The notes: generated from the letters alone by a model not told the origin. DNA of 43,998 bases from an uncultured Mailhella sp. (GCA_910577155.1 CAJTMS010000012.1:1-43998), one strand, 5' to 3'. Numbered from the stretch's first letter, positions 16,879 through 25,244 are shown. A program made the numbers and translations.

Positions 16879-17904
16879 TTATGAGAGAATAATTTTGACT
16901 TGTGCAAGAATTTCATCGGCAGGGATTTTTTCCAGACAGGATACCGCCTGTGCGCACTTTTGTTTGCCATGCAGAGAGCAGGGACGGCAGGGCATGTCTT
17001 TTTGCAGAATATGCACATTTTCACCCTCGGGGAAAAAGCCCCATTCCCTTGTTGTGGGACCAAAAAGCGCCAGCAGGGGGATACCGACCCCATTGGCTAA
17101 ATGCATGGGTCCGGAATCTCCGGTCAGCAAAAGACTGCACGCATGCAAAACAGCACAAAGCTCCCGCAGGTTTGTTTTGTTAATAAGGCTTTTTCCCTGC
17201 ATCTGTCCTGATAATTCTCCTTTGCCCACCAAAAGAATGTGGTATTCTTTGCCAAGAATTTCGCAAAGTTCCTGCCAGCGGTGCAGGGGCAGTGTTTTGG
17301 CGCTGTGGGTGGCAAAGGGGTGAATGGCAATGATTTTTTTACTGCTGTCAGGGAAAAGTTCCTTCAGGATATTTTTTGCTGTCTTTTTTTCTTCTTCTGT
17401 CAGAAAAATTTGCGGCTTCAGCAAGGAGCGGTCAAAAGACGGGACAGCTGTTTCTTCACTCAGAAGGCTTGCATAGCGCTGACAAACATTTTTTTGAAGC
17501 AGGGCAGACTTTCCGATTTTTCCTTTTGTCCACAGGAAAAGACGGCGCAGAACAGGCATTTTATTGTAGCGATAAACTGTTGTTTTCCATTTGCGGGCTA
17601 AGATACGGGAGCGGGTGGATGCGTGCAGGTCGAAGAGCGGAAAATCAGCATATTTTTCTGCAAGTTTTTTGCAAATCCGATGATATTCTTTGTAGGTCAA
17701 CTGTTCTTTGGAAAGTTTTTCCATGCTTATGACAGCAGGATGATTTTCAAATAAAGGAGCAAATTCGGCACGGGTGATAAGGATAAATTTTGTCTGACAG
17801 CGTTTATGCCAGTAGGCTAAAACCCCGGTAAGAAGCGCCACGTCACCCATAGCGCTCAAACGGAAAACAACGGCGGTATTGGAATCTGGTAAAGAAATTT
17901 TCAT
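16879..17904 (-). CDS. GT9-family ADP-heptose:LPS heptosyltransferase
   Basis: A 341-residue glycosyltransferase of family 9. The N-terminal VVFRLSAMGDVALLTGVL carries the acceptor-side aspartate. The C-terminal donor domain has IAIHPFATHSAKTLPLHRW, ILLVGKGE and GDSGPMHLANGVGIPLLALFGPT. The terminal Cys-rich part (CRPCSLHGKQKCAQAVSC) is seen in many members. It should add a heptose to the LPS inner core at the cytoplasmic face. The ATG follows directly on a T-run that ends a 16-bp imperfect inverted repeat, so the ribosome-binding region (GCGAG) lies in the repeat. About 90 bases separate it from the M23 gene downstream. Confidence 0.9.
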   Translation of the reverse strand: MKISLPDSNTAVVFRLSAMGDVALLTGVLAYWHKRCQTKFILITRAEFAPLFENHPAVISMEKLSKEQLTYKEYHRICKKLAEKYADFPLFDLHASTRSRILARKWKTTVYRYNKMPVLRRLFLWTKGKIGKSALLQKNVCQRYASLLSEETAVPSFDRSLLKPQIFLTEEEKKTAKNILKELFPDSSKKIIAIHPFATHSAKTLPLHRWQELCEILGKEYHILLVGKGELSGQMQGKSLINKTNLRELCAVLHACSLLLTGDSGPMHLANGVGIPLLALFGPTTREWGFFPEGENVHILQKDMPCRPCSLHGKQKCAQAVSCLEKIPADEILAQVKIILS

Positions 17905-17966
17905 AAAAAAAGCTCGCTTATAAAACTACAATAAGTATGCCTCATTTTGTTTTTATAAGCAAGCTT
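17905..17966 (-). terminator. Imperfect 16-bp inverted repeat ending in a T-run at the next start codon
   Basis: AAGCTCGCTTATAAAA (17910-17925) and TTTTATAAGCAAGCTT (17951-17966) pair with one mismatch around a 25-base loop. Read on the minus strand the stem is followed by seven Ts and then the heptosyltransferase ATG. It may terminate the tusA transcript or act as a regulatory hairpin. The loop and left arm also hold a possible promoter (TTGCTT, 18 bases, ATACTT). Confidence 0.5.
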
Positions 17967-17992
17967 GGAGCAATTGCCGAAAGCGGCATGGT

Positions 17993-18226
17993 TTATGCAT
18001 TTTTCCTAAAATGCAGAACCATAATCATATTTTGTTTTTCTTCATTTTCCAACCTGTACTGATATTTTTGCGCGGTACGGATAATATTCTCACGGCTTGT
18101 AATGCTGTCAGCAAGCACGCTGAAGGTATCCGTTCCCTGCTGTTGAATAAAATTTAACACTTCCAATGCCGGCTGCGGGCAGGAAAGTCCGCAGGTGTCA
18201 ATAGTGTTCTTATTGATATTTTCCAT
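17993..18226 (-). CDS. TusA/SirA-like sulfur (or selenium) carrier protein
   Basis: A 77-residue TusA-fold protein with the conserved CGLSCPQPALEVLNFI (about residues 11-26); Cys11 is the usual persulfide/perselenide carrier. The frame is open to 18265, but the ATG at 18226 has AAGGA at correct spacing and is 10 bases past the yedE stop. It resembles the N-terminal domain of YedF but lacks that protein's C-terminal DsrE-like domain. Adjacent YedE suggests a role in sulfur or selenium delivery. Confidence 0.88.
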   Translation of the reverse strand: MENINKNTIDTCGLSCPQPALEVLNFIQQQGTDTFSVLADSITSRENIIRTAQKYQYRLENEEKQNMIMVLHFRKNA

Positions 18227-18236
18227 ACTGTTTTCC

Positions 18237-19319
18237 TTATGCTTTTTTAATGTGGCTGAAACCAATCACAAAGCAGACAGCCAGTCCAAAAAGGACAGCG
18301 AAGATACTGTGAGGTCCAATTTGCGCTGCGGAACTTGCAATGCCGAAATTATGGGCAAAGGCAGTGCCGATGAACAACCCTATGATATAGGTTGTGGAAT
18401 CGTTGTTTCCTTCTCCGCTGGAGAAGAATTGGCGACCGGGACAGCCGCCGGCAAGTGCGGCAGCAAAGCCAACAGTCAGCATGCTCAGGAAGTTCCAGAT
18501 ATGGTCAGTATGGGCAATGGGCTGTCCTTCAAATCCAAGGGTAAATTTTCCTGTGAAAAGATTGAGGATAAGAACAGCCAAAAACAAAGCGAAAAGACCC
18601 GAGAAAAGGTGCACTTCCTTAAAAAGGAAAATATCCCTGAATGCTCCCATGGTGCAGAAACGGCTTCTTTGTGCAATTATACCTACAAAAAAAGCAATAC
18701 CAAGAGAAATAAGCAAAGGTGCATGCATTGATCCGGGACCTTTTTGAGAATAGTAAATCAGTCCGTTATAGACCGAACCGTCTTTTTCGGGGCTGAGGAT
18801 TAATAAAATGAGTAAACCAAGCATAAGTAAGGGAAAGACATAGCCTGCTTTTTTGGAAATAGGCATGCTTTTTCCTAAGGTATATCCGTGTTTGAAAAAG
18901 CGTGTGCCGATAAAAATTCCAAAGGCAAAGCCCAGCAGTCCCACCACAGCGTTTAAATCACCGCCGGCAATGCGTAAAACCATACGCCATGGACAGCCAA
19001 GGAAAACCAAAGCGCTTGTTCCCGTAATCATGCCAAGAACAAAGCGGATGAGAGGAGAAGAACCGCTTTGGGGGCGAAATTCTTTTGTTGCCAGTGCGGC
19101 AGCAAAAGAACCGAGAACAAAGCCGATAATTTCCGGACGGATATACTGCACTATTTCTGCTCTGTGCAGACCAAGTCCGCCTGTGGTGTCACGGGTAAAG
19201 CAGACAACGCAGATACCCATGTTTGGTGGATTACCCAAAAACTGGAGCAAAAAAGCCCCAATTCCGATAAATAAGCCTGTAAAAATAATTCCTTTTGTGG
19301 AACTGAAAAAATTGTACAT
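18237..19319 (-). CDS. yedE: YedE/FdhT-family selenium/sulfur transport membrane protein
   Basis: A 360-residue inner-membrane protein with about ten helices and the YeeE/YedE repeat. Signature pieces are PPNMGICVVCFTRD, FLGCPWRMVLRIAGGDLNA and SRFCTMGAFRDIFLF, then LAGGCPGRQFF in the last quarter. The paired conserved cysteines match the family thought to import reduced sulfur or selenium species; the CPWRMVLRIAGGDLNA pattern is that of the selenium-associated YedE group. An AGGAGG ribosome-binding site precedes the start. The next gene is TusA-like and the previous gene is OsmC-like. Confidence 0.9.
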   Translation of the reverse strand: MYNFFSSTKGIIFTGLFIGIGAFLLQFLGNPPNMGICVVCFTRDTTGGLGLHRAEIVQYIRPEIIGFVLGSFAAALATKEFRPQSGSSPLIRFVLGMITGTSALVFLGCPWRMVLRIAGGDLNAVVGLLGFAFGIFIGTRFFKHGYTLGKSMPISKKAGYVFPLLMLGLLILLILSPEKDGSVYNGLIYYSQKGPGSMHAPLLISLGIAFFVGIIAQRSRFCTMGAFRDIFLFKEVHLFSGLFALFLAVLILNLFTGKFTLGFEGQPIAHTDHIWNFLSMLTVGFAAALAGGCPGRQFFSSGEGNNDSTTYIIGLFIGTAFAHNFGIASSAAQIGPHSIFAVLFGLAVCFVIGFSHIKKA

Positions 19320-19395
19320 GAATGTTTAACCTCCTTTTTTTGTACAATTTTATTTTTCTTTTGCGGCAAATTTACCCTATTGCAGCCGGTATCGT

Positions 19396-19800
19396 TTACC
19401 AGACAAAAGAAATATTTTTTTCTATTTCGGGGTTTAAACTCATGCAAACGGGACAGGTACAGGGAATATCCTCTAATTCTGCCTTTTGCAGAGGTGTAAG
19501 CTCGATATGAGGCATGGTGATGACAATATCGATTTTGCCGATACGGCGGGGAAGACTGTGCATTGTTTTAGTAATTTCCATGCGCATTCCGTCAAGATTA
19601 ATCCCGTTATTGTTGGCGTAAATGCCCATAATTGTCATCATGCAGGTGCCAAGGGCAGTTGCCACAAGGTCGGTAGGAGAAAAACTTTCGCCTTTTCCCT
19701 GATTATCCGTGGGAGCGTCGGTAATAAGGGTGGCATTGCTTTGAACGTGTGTATTTTGGCAGCGTAAATTGCCTTGATAAAATGAAAGAACGGTTGGCAT
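19396..19800 (-). CDS. OsmC/Ohr-family thiol protein
   Basis: A 134-residue OsmC-fold protein. The first redox cysteine is in ATALGTCMMTIMG (about residues 47-59) and the second region is CTCPVCMSLNPEIEK near the C-terminus. The family reduces organic hydroperoxides or handles reactive sulfur species. Its place 76 bases before yedE and tusA suggests the second option here, but that is inference. The downstream AGGAGG of yedE implies separate translation within one transcript. Confidence 0.85.
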   Translation of the reverse strand: MPTVLSFYQGNLRCQNTHVQSNATLITDAPTDNQGKGESFSPTDLVATALGTCMMTIMGIYANNNGINLDGMRMEITKTMHSLPRRIGKIDIVITMPHIELTPLQKAELEDIPCTCPVCMSLNPEIEKNISFVW

Positions 19801-19903
19801 AAAAACTCCTTTTAACAGTATTGTTTAAATGAAAATTTTAAGCTATTTTTACGGCGAAAGAGAAAATTTTGCAAGTCTGTTCAGATGCGAATAAGGGGCA
19901 TAT

Positions 19904-21253
19904 ATGCAGAAATATCGAGGAAAATGGGAAAAACTTTTATTGCCGAAACGCTATGGCAAAGAGGGGGTGCAGGAAATAAACAAGGCTCGGAGCCCCTTTA
20001 TTACCGACCATGACAGGATTATTTTTTCTGATTCTTTTCGGCGTTTGGCCGGAAAAACACAGGTTCACCCCCTTTCTTCCAATGATCATGTGCATACGCG
20101 TCTTGCCCATTCTTTGGAAGTTGCCTCTGTGGGACGTTCCCTTGGTACGCAGTACGGGTATTTTTTGGCAGAACAAGGGGATTTGCCGACCTTTATCGAA
20201 CCCTATCACATTGGGGAAATTGTGCAGTCTGCCTGCCTTGCCCATGATATTGGCAATCCTCCTTTCGGGCATGCCGGAGAATATGCTGTTCAGGACTGGT
20301 TTTGTGACGCACAAAATGAGCGGTACACAAACGGTTTAAAAGAAGAGGAAATTTTGGATTTTCGCACTTTTGACGGCAATGCCCAAGGCTTTCGCGTCAT
20401 TAATGTGGTGGAAAACGAGCGGGAACAGGGCGGTTTTCGGCTGACCTATCCCACTGTTGCCAGTGTGGTGAAATATCCCCGTTCTTCGTTTGAAGCAATG
20501 CGGAAACAATCAAAGAAATTCAATTATTATCAAAGTGAACGGGATTTATTTTCGGAAATTTTTACAGAATTGGAACTTGTGAAACAACAAGGCAGTGCAG
20601 CGTGTTTTTTGCGGCATCCTCTTTCCTATTTAATGGAAGCTGCGGACGACAGCTGCTACCGCATTATTGATATGGAGGACGCACTGGAACTTGGTATTTT
20701 ACGGTATGAAGATATCCGTGAAGTGCTTGCTCCTCTTTGGGATTTAATGCAGGCTGATGAAAAAAGGCTTGCTGCCATGTATTCTGACCGTGCCAGAATG
20801 AGTTATTTGCGTTCCTTGGTGATTAAGGTTTTGGTGGAAGATATTTTTGCCGTGAGCAGGGAAAAATATCCTGCCCTGATGCAGGGGGAACTGTTGGCGC
20901 CGTATATGGACTATGCGGGAGAACCTGTGAAAGCTTATATGAATAAGGCAAAAAGATGTTTTAATGAAATTATTTTAAACCATTCGCAGAAAATCAGTTT
21001 GGAAATTGGTTCCTACAGCGTGTATAAACAGCTCTTGGATGTACTTATTCCTGCCGTACATACCCATGTGCATGGAAAAAAATTGTCCTACCGCGAGGAT
21101 CGGGCTCTATGTCTTATGGGCAAACACTTTATAAAAGATACGTATACGCTTTATGAAGCGTATTTGGTGGTTATTGATTTTATTACCGGAATGACAGACA
21201 GTTATGCAACCTTTATTGCCGGCCAGTTTGCAGGAAGCGGCAAATCCTTTTAA
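19904..21253 (+). CDS. dgt: Deoxyguanosinetriphosphate triphosphohydrolase (dNTPase)
   Basis: A 449-residue HD-domain enzyme that hydrolyses dNTPs to nucleosides and triphosphate. Motifs: SDSFRRLAGKTQVHPL (about residues 43-58), HVHTRLAHSLEVASVGRSLG (first HD histidine), SACLAHDIGNPPFGHAGE (HD pair) and a later GNAQGFRVINVVE. All four metal ligands are visible. Start ATG has AGGGG at the right distance. It is divergent from the osmC-like gene with 103 bases between them. Confidence 0.94.
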   Translation: MQKYRGKWEKLLLPKRYGKEGVQEINKARSPFITDHDRIIFSDSFRRLAGKTQVHPLSSNDHVHTRLAHSLEVASVGRSLGTQYGYFLAEQGDLPTFIEPYHIGEIVQSACLAHDIGNPPFGHAGEYAVQDWFCDAQNERYTNGLKEEEILDFRTFDGNAQGFRVINVVENEREQGGFRLTYPTVASVVKYPRSSFEAMRKQSKKFNYYQSERDLFSEIFTELELVKQQGSAACFLRHPLSYLMEAADDSCYRIIDMEDALELGILRYEDIREVLAPLWDLMQADEKRLAAMYSDRARMSYLRSLVIKVLVEDIFAVSREKYPALMQGELLAPYMDYAGEPVKAYMNKAKRCFNEIILNHSQKISLEIGSYSVYKQLLDVLIPAVHTHVHGKKLSYREDRALCLMGKHFIKDTYTLYEAYLVVIDFITGMTDSYATFIAGQFAGSGKSF

Positions 21254-21306
21254 AAAAATGTTAACACTGTGAAATTATTACTTTACTTAAATGAAAAATC
21301 CATGTA

Positions 21307-21335
21307 TTGCAAAGTCAGGTTTTTTTGAGTATACT
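21307..21335 (+). promoter_or_regulatory. Strong sigma-70 promoter of the small basic gene
   Basis: TTGCAA (21307-21312) and TATACT (21330-21335) are separated by exactly 17 bases, with a T-run in the spacer. The inferred start near 21342 gives a leader of about 26 bases to the ATG at 21368. Confidence 0.7.
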
Positions 21336-21367
21336 CGAAAAACAGGATAAATTAATGGAGGTTTAAT

Positions 21368-21478
21368 ATGGCTCATAAGAAAGTTGAACGCAGAAAAGAA
21401 TTAGATCGCCGCCGTCATCGCCGTGCAGAACGTTTAAAAGCACGTATTCATGAAGCAAAAAAAGCTGCTAAGAAATAA
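21368..21478 (+). CDS. 36-residue highly basic protein, function unknown
   Basis: A short ORF starting MAHKKVERRKELDRRR and ending in Lys-Lys. About half of the residues are Lys, Arg or His and only five are acidic, giving a net charge near +12; it should form one amphipathic helix. The ORF has a consensus promoter, a GGAGG seven bases before the ATG and a hairpin terminator 14 bases after the stop, so it is a self-contained transcription unit and very likely a real, highly expressed gene. The composition resembles small ribosome- or RNA-associated proteins. I do not recognise the family with certainty. Confidence 0.8.
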   Translation: MAHKKVERRKELDRRRHRRAERLKARIHEAKKAAKK

Positions 21479-21491
21479 TGCGTTAGCATAG

Positions 21492-21527
21492 AAAGGGTCT
21501 TGCCCCTTAGGGCAAAACCTTTTTCTT
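21492..21527 (+). terminator. Rho-independent terminator after the small basic gene
   Basis: GGTCTTGCCC and GGGCAAAACC pair with one mismatch around a CTTA loop, followed by TTTTTCTTT. It lies 14 bases after the stop codon at 21478. Confidence 0.85.
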
Positions 21528-21554
21528 TAACATAAAAATACCAAGAGTATATAC

Positions 21555-21588
21555 TTGAGGTGTACTTTTTGTATTTAACTATACACCT
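21555..21588 (+). promoter_or_regulatory. Possible purB promoter with inverted half-sites
   Basis: AGGTGTA (21558-21564) and TACACCT (21582-21588) are perfect 7-bp inverted repeats 17 bases apart. They overlap a weak promoter (TTGAGG, 19 bases, TATACA). The geometry suggests an operator controlling purB-pyrE. The regulator is unknown and the promoter match is loose. Confidence 0.3.
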
Positions 21589-21628
21589 TAATAAAAATAT
21601 AAAATAATGATGAAAATAGGATAGGCGT

Positions 21629-22921
21629 ATGATTGAAAGATACTGTCGGGCAAAAATGGCAGAGTTATGGTCTTTGGAAAATCGCTATAATGCATGGCTG
21701 AAAGTTGAGCTTGCTGTTTGTGAAGCATGGTACGAAAAAGGTCGTATTGATCCGCAAAGTATGGAAGAAATCCGCTCACGGGTTGCTATTGATGCCGATC
21801 GTATTGCCGAAATTGAAGAAGTCACCCGCCATGACGTCATTGCATTTTTGACTTCTTTAGAAGAAAAAGTCGGCCCTGCTTCCCGTTTTATCCATTTAGG
21901 CTGTACTTCTTCCGATATTGTTGATACGGCAAATGCCCTTTTGCTTGTGGAAGCCGGAGAAAAAATATTGGAGGGTTTTGATAATCTTTTAGCCTCTCTG
22001 AAAAATTTTGTAGAAAAATACCGCGGGCTTATCTGTATGGGCAGAACCCATGGCATACACGCTGAACCAACCACCTATTCCCTGAAATTTGCAGGTTTTT
22101 ATGCAGAGTTTAAACGCCATAAGGAGCGCTTTGAACGTGCGCTGGAAGATGTGCGGGTAGGCAAACTTTCCGGGGCTGTCGGTACCTATACTGTTTTATC
22201 TCCTGATATTGAAGAACGCGCCTGCGAAATTTTAGGACTTCGCCCTGATACAATTTCTTCGCAAATTGTACAGCGGGACAGATATGCGCATTATTTCACG
22301 GCACTTGCCGTTGCCGCAGGCGGTATTGAAAGAATTTGCACCGAACTTCGCCACTTGCAGAGAACGGAAGTTCATGAAGTGGAAGAAGGCTTCGGCAAGG
22401 GACAAAAGGGTTCTTCTGCAATGCCGCATAAGAAAAATCCCATCTCTGCCGAAAATATGTGCGGACTTTCCCGCCTTATCCGTACCAATGCCTTGGCAAG
22501 CATGGAAAATCAGGCTTTATGGCATGAGAGAGATATCAGCCACTCTTCCGTAGAACGGGTGATTATGCCTGATTCCACTATTTTAATGGATTATGTTTTG
22601 CACCGTCTGACCTTTTTGCTTGACGGACTGCGTGTTATTCCCCGCAATGTGGAAAGAAATTTATGGGGAAGTTACGGACTTTTCTTTTCTCAGCGTGTGC
22701 TGACGGCTTTGGTGGATCATGGTCTGCCCCGTCAGGAAGCCTATGTTATGGTGCAGGAATGTGCAATGCAAAGTTGGGAGAGTGAAGAAAAATTCCCTGA
22801 TATTGTTCGCCGCAATGAAAAAATTTCTGCCCTTTTGCCCGATGAAGTTTTGGATTCCGTGTTTGATTTGGGCTATTATATCCGTTATGAACAAATGATT
22901 TTAGACCGTGTTTTTGAATAG
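21629..22921 (+). CDS. purB: Adenylosuccinate lyase
   Basis: A 430-residue fumarase/aspartase-superfamily enzyme acting twice in purine synthesis (SAICAR to AICAR, adenylosuccinate to AMP). Seen are RYCRAKMAELWSLENRY at the N-terminus, the His-containing TSSDIVDTANALLL and GRTHGIHAEPTT, and the signature loop KGSSAMPHKKNPISAENM with the catalytic serine. Length is normal. It is followed seven bases later by pyrE. Confidence 0.97.
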   Translation: MIERYCRAKMAELWSLENRYNAWLKVELAVCEAWYEKGRIDPQSMEEIRSRVAIDADRIAEIEEVTRHDVIAFLTSLEEKVGPASRFIHLGCTSSDIVDTANALLLVEAGEKILEGFDNLLASLKNFVEKYRGLICMGRTHGIHAEPTTYSLKFAGFYAEFKRHKERFERALEDVRVGKLSGAVGTYTVLSPDIEERACEILGLRPDTISSQIVQRDRYAHYFTALAVAAGGIERICTELRHLQRTEVHEVEEGFGKGQKGSSAMPHKKNPISAENMCGLSRLIRTNALASMENQALWHERDISHSSVERVIMPDSTILMDYVLHRLTFLLDGLRVIPRNVERNLWGSYGLFFSQRVLTALVDHGLPRQEAYVMVQECAMQSWESEEKFPDIVRRNEKISALLPDEVLDSVFDLGYYIRYEQMILDRVFE

Positions 22922-22928
22922 GTGAATT

Positions 22929-23507
22929 ATGCAAAATTTAAGTATTGAAGAAATGCGTGTACGCCTTGCAAAACTTTTGTATGAACGCTCCTATAAAGAA
23001 GGGGAATTTATCCTTACTTCCGGACGGAAAAGTGATTTTTATTTTGACGGAAAGCAAACCGCATTGCATCCGGAAGGTGCATATTTAATTGGACATCTTT
23101 TTAATAACCTGCTGAAAGAAAACAGCAGCATTACTGCTGTCGGCGGGCTTACCCTCGGGGCTGACCCCCTTGTGACAGCCACCAGCGTTATTTCCTATCA
23201 GCTGGGCAGACCTCTTCCTGCTTTTATTGTACGTAAAAGCCCCAAAGGGCACGGAACAAACCAATATTTGGAAGGCTTGTCCAATTTGCAGCCGGGAAAA
23301 CCTGTTGCCATGCTGGAAGATGTGGTTACCACGGGCGGTTCTCTTTTGACAGCGTGTGAACGTGTCAAAGAAGCAGGTTTTGCCATTGGCATGCTCTGCA
23401 CTGTGCTTGACCGTGAAGAAGGCGGCAACGAAGCAATACAAGACGCCGGCTATGCACTGCATTCACTTTTTAAACGCAGTGAATTATTAGCGTTGGCTCG
23501 AGGCTAG
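22929..23507 (+). CDS. pyrE: Orotate phosphoribosyltransferase
   Basis: A 192-residue type I phosphoribosyltransferase joining orotate and PRPP to OMP in pyrimidine synthesis. N-terminal TSGRKSDFYFDGKQTALHPEG binds orotate. The PRPP loop is AMLEDVVTTGGSLLTA (about residues 129-144). Length is typical. It lies between purB and the L,D-transpeptidase-like gene with almost no spacing (7 and 2 bases), so the three are co-transcribed. Confidence 0.95.
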   Translation: MQNLSIEEMRVRLAKLLYERSYKEGEFILTSGRKSDFYFDGKQTALHPEGAYLIGHLFNNLLKENSSITAVGGLTLGADPLVTATSVISYQLGRPLPAFIVRKSPKGHGTNQYLEGLSNLQPGKPVAMLEDVVTTGGSLLTACERVKEAGFAIGMLCTVLDREEGGNEAIQDAGYALHSLFKRSELLALARG

Positions 23508-23509
23508 TT

Positions 23510-25117
23510 TTGAGAGAAAGTATGGGTTTTCATTCACTTGTTTTTTCAATTATTGCCGTTTTCTCTTTTTCCGCTTTGGCTCATGCATGGGATGTGCATT
23601 TGCCGGAAACTGCCTTGGAAGAAAGTTTAATTCTTGTGGATAAAGGCAAAAATGAATTTTTTTATTTGGAAAAACACGGGGAAAAAATCACACGCCTGCA
23701 TTATCCCAGTATCCATGGTGAAAACGAAGGCGATAAACAGGTTGAGGGGGATTTGAAAACCCCCGAGGGTGTATATTTTGTCCGCGGAAAAATACAGGTT
23801 CCCCTTGATTTTGAAATGTACGGCAATCATGCCTATGTTTTGAATTACCCTAACCCCATTGATATTCTGCGCGGAAAAACAGGCGGCGGAATTTGGATAC
23901 ACAGCAAGGGCAATCCCATTTCAGGGCAAAGAACGCAGGGCTGTGTCGCCATTGATTTGGAAGATATAAAATCCCTTGATAAGTATTTGAAAGCCGGAAC
24001 TCCGGTTGTCATTGCAGAGGGTATCCAAAGTTCCTTCCATAAAGAGAAAGAGCTTGAAGAAAGACACGGCGCAGCAGGCTTAGGACAGAACGCAGCAGGT
24101 TCAGCTAAAGCAAGTGAGGAAGTTGCTCCTGCAGCGGCTTCGGCACTTTCGGAAGCTGAAGCGGAACGTCTTGGGCAAACGGAAAATCTGGGGGCAAATG
24201 CTCTGGAAGTAGTGGAAGAAAAAGAAGAGAATGCCATGGCAGGTTCACTTCTTGCCTCAGATTCTTCTGTTGTAAGTGAAGAAGAAAACGCGGTGCAAAG
24301 CGGACAGGATACTTCTGTCCGTCACTTTGAAAATTCAGACGAAACAGAAAAACCGCAGGCACAGGAACAAAAAGAAGTTGTCTATGCGGATAATTCCAAT
24401 GACGCCGATTTTATCAGGCAGGCTACCTATGATTGGAATAATGCTTGGTCAGCACGGTCTCAGGAATTTTTTGATTTTTACGATCAGGAAAAATATTCTA
24501 AAACCTGCGGCAGTTTTGCAGGCTTTAAAGCCAATAAGCAAGGGCTTTTTTCAAGTCTGGCATGGATTTACATCGCTGTTGACGATGTCGAAGTTTTGGA
24601 AGGTCCCGATTATTTTGTTTCTTGGTTTAAGCAGCTTTATGTCGCTCCCAACCATAAAACGGAAGGCATACGCCGGCTTTACTGGCTCAAGGACGACAGC
24701 GGAAATTATAAAGTTGTGGCTATGGAATGGCTGCCTCGTGCCGTTGGTTTGGAACACAGTTTAACGGAAAAAGTTAAAAATACAGCCCCTGAATTTATTG
24801 AAAAGTGGCGTTTGGCATGGGAACAGGCTGATATTGATGCTTATACCGCTTTTTACAGCAAATACGCAGTTCAGGATAACCGCAAGGGTTTGGAGCAGAT
24901 AGCTGCTCAAAAGCAGGATCTCTGGAGTGTAAAAAAGCCCCAAAAAGTTGCCTTTTCCGATATGTCCATGTCTATGGAAAAAGAGGGGTTAAAAATTCGT
25001 ATGATCCAAGAGTATCAGGATAATAAAGGCTACAGGGATAAAGGGGTAAAAACAATGATTTTACACCCGCAGGGCGACAGCTGGGTTATTTTCAAAGAAT
25101 TGTGGCACAGGCTATAA
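23510..25117 (+). CDS. L,D-transpeptidase/carboxypeptidase-like protein with two C-terminal NTF2-like domains (Csd6/Pgp2-like)
   Basis: A 535-residue exported protein. After the signal peptide (cleavage near AHA, about residue 26) comes a YkuD domain (about 37-165) with the catalytic IHSKGNPISGQRTQGCVAI: His131, Cys145. A long Ala/Glu/Gln-rich linker follows (about 175-295). Then come two similar NTF2-like units, one from about 300 (QATYDWNNAWSARSQEFFDF) and one from about 420 (IEKWRLAWEQADIDAYTAFY). YkuD plus NTF2-like is the layout of Helicobacter Csd6 and Campylobacter Pgp2, which trim peptidoglycan tetrapeptides for cell shape; those have one NTF2 unit. The TTG at 23510 and the ATG at 23522 are both possible starts; the ATG is at least as likely. 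Confidence 0.85.
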   Translation: MRESMGFHSLVFSIIAVFSFSALAHAWDVHLPETALEESLILVDKGKNEFFYLEKHGEKITRLHYPSIHGENEGDKQVEGDLKTPEGVYFVRGKIQVPLDFEMYGNHAYVLNYPNPIDILRGKTGGGIWIHSKGNPISGQRTQGCVAIDLEDIKSLDKYLKAGTPVVIAEGIQSSFHKEKELEERHGAAGLGQNAAGSAKASEEVAPAAASALSEAEAERLGQTENLGANALEVVEEKEENAMAGSLLASDSSVVSEEENAVQSGQDTSVRHFENSDETEKPQAQEQKEVVYADNSNDADFIRQATYDWNNAWSARSQEFFDFYDQEKYSKTCGSFAGFKANKQGLFSSLAWIYIAVDDVEVLEGPDYFVSWFKQLYVAPNHKTEGIRRLYWLKDDSGNYKVVAMEWLPRAVGLEHSLTEKVKNTAPEFIEKWRLAWEQADIDAYTAFYSKYAVQDNRKGLEQIAAQKQDLWSVKKPQKVAFSDMSMSMEKEGLKIRMIQEYQDNKGYRDKGVKTMILHPQGDSWVIFKELWHRL

Positions 25118-25167
25118 CTCTAAAAAATATGTTTTTAGCAACCCACTATTTTTATTTATAAAAAATA

Positions 25168-25196
25168 TTGCTGTCCGGATAAAAAAAGTGTATAGA
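25168..25196 (+). promoter_or_regulatory. Promoter of the membrane-anchored orphan gene
   Basis: TTGCTG (25168-25173) and TATAGA (25191-25196) lie 17 bases apart in the gap after the L,D-transpeptidase-like gene. The inferred start near 25203 leaves about 40 bases to the GGAG/ATG at 25245. Confidence 0.5.
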
Positions 25197-25244
25197 CAAA
25201 AAATGAGAGAGAAAAAGAGATTAATTTAGCTTTTATGGAGTTGT

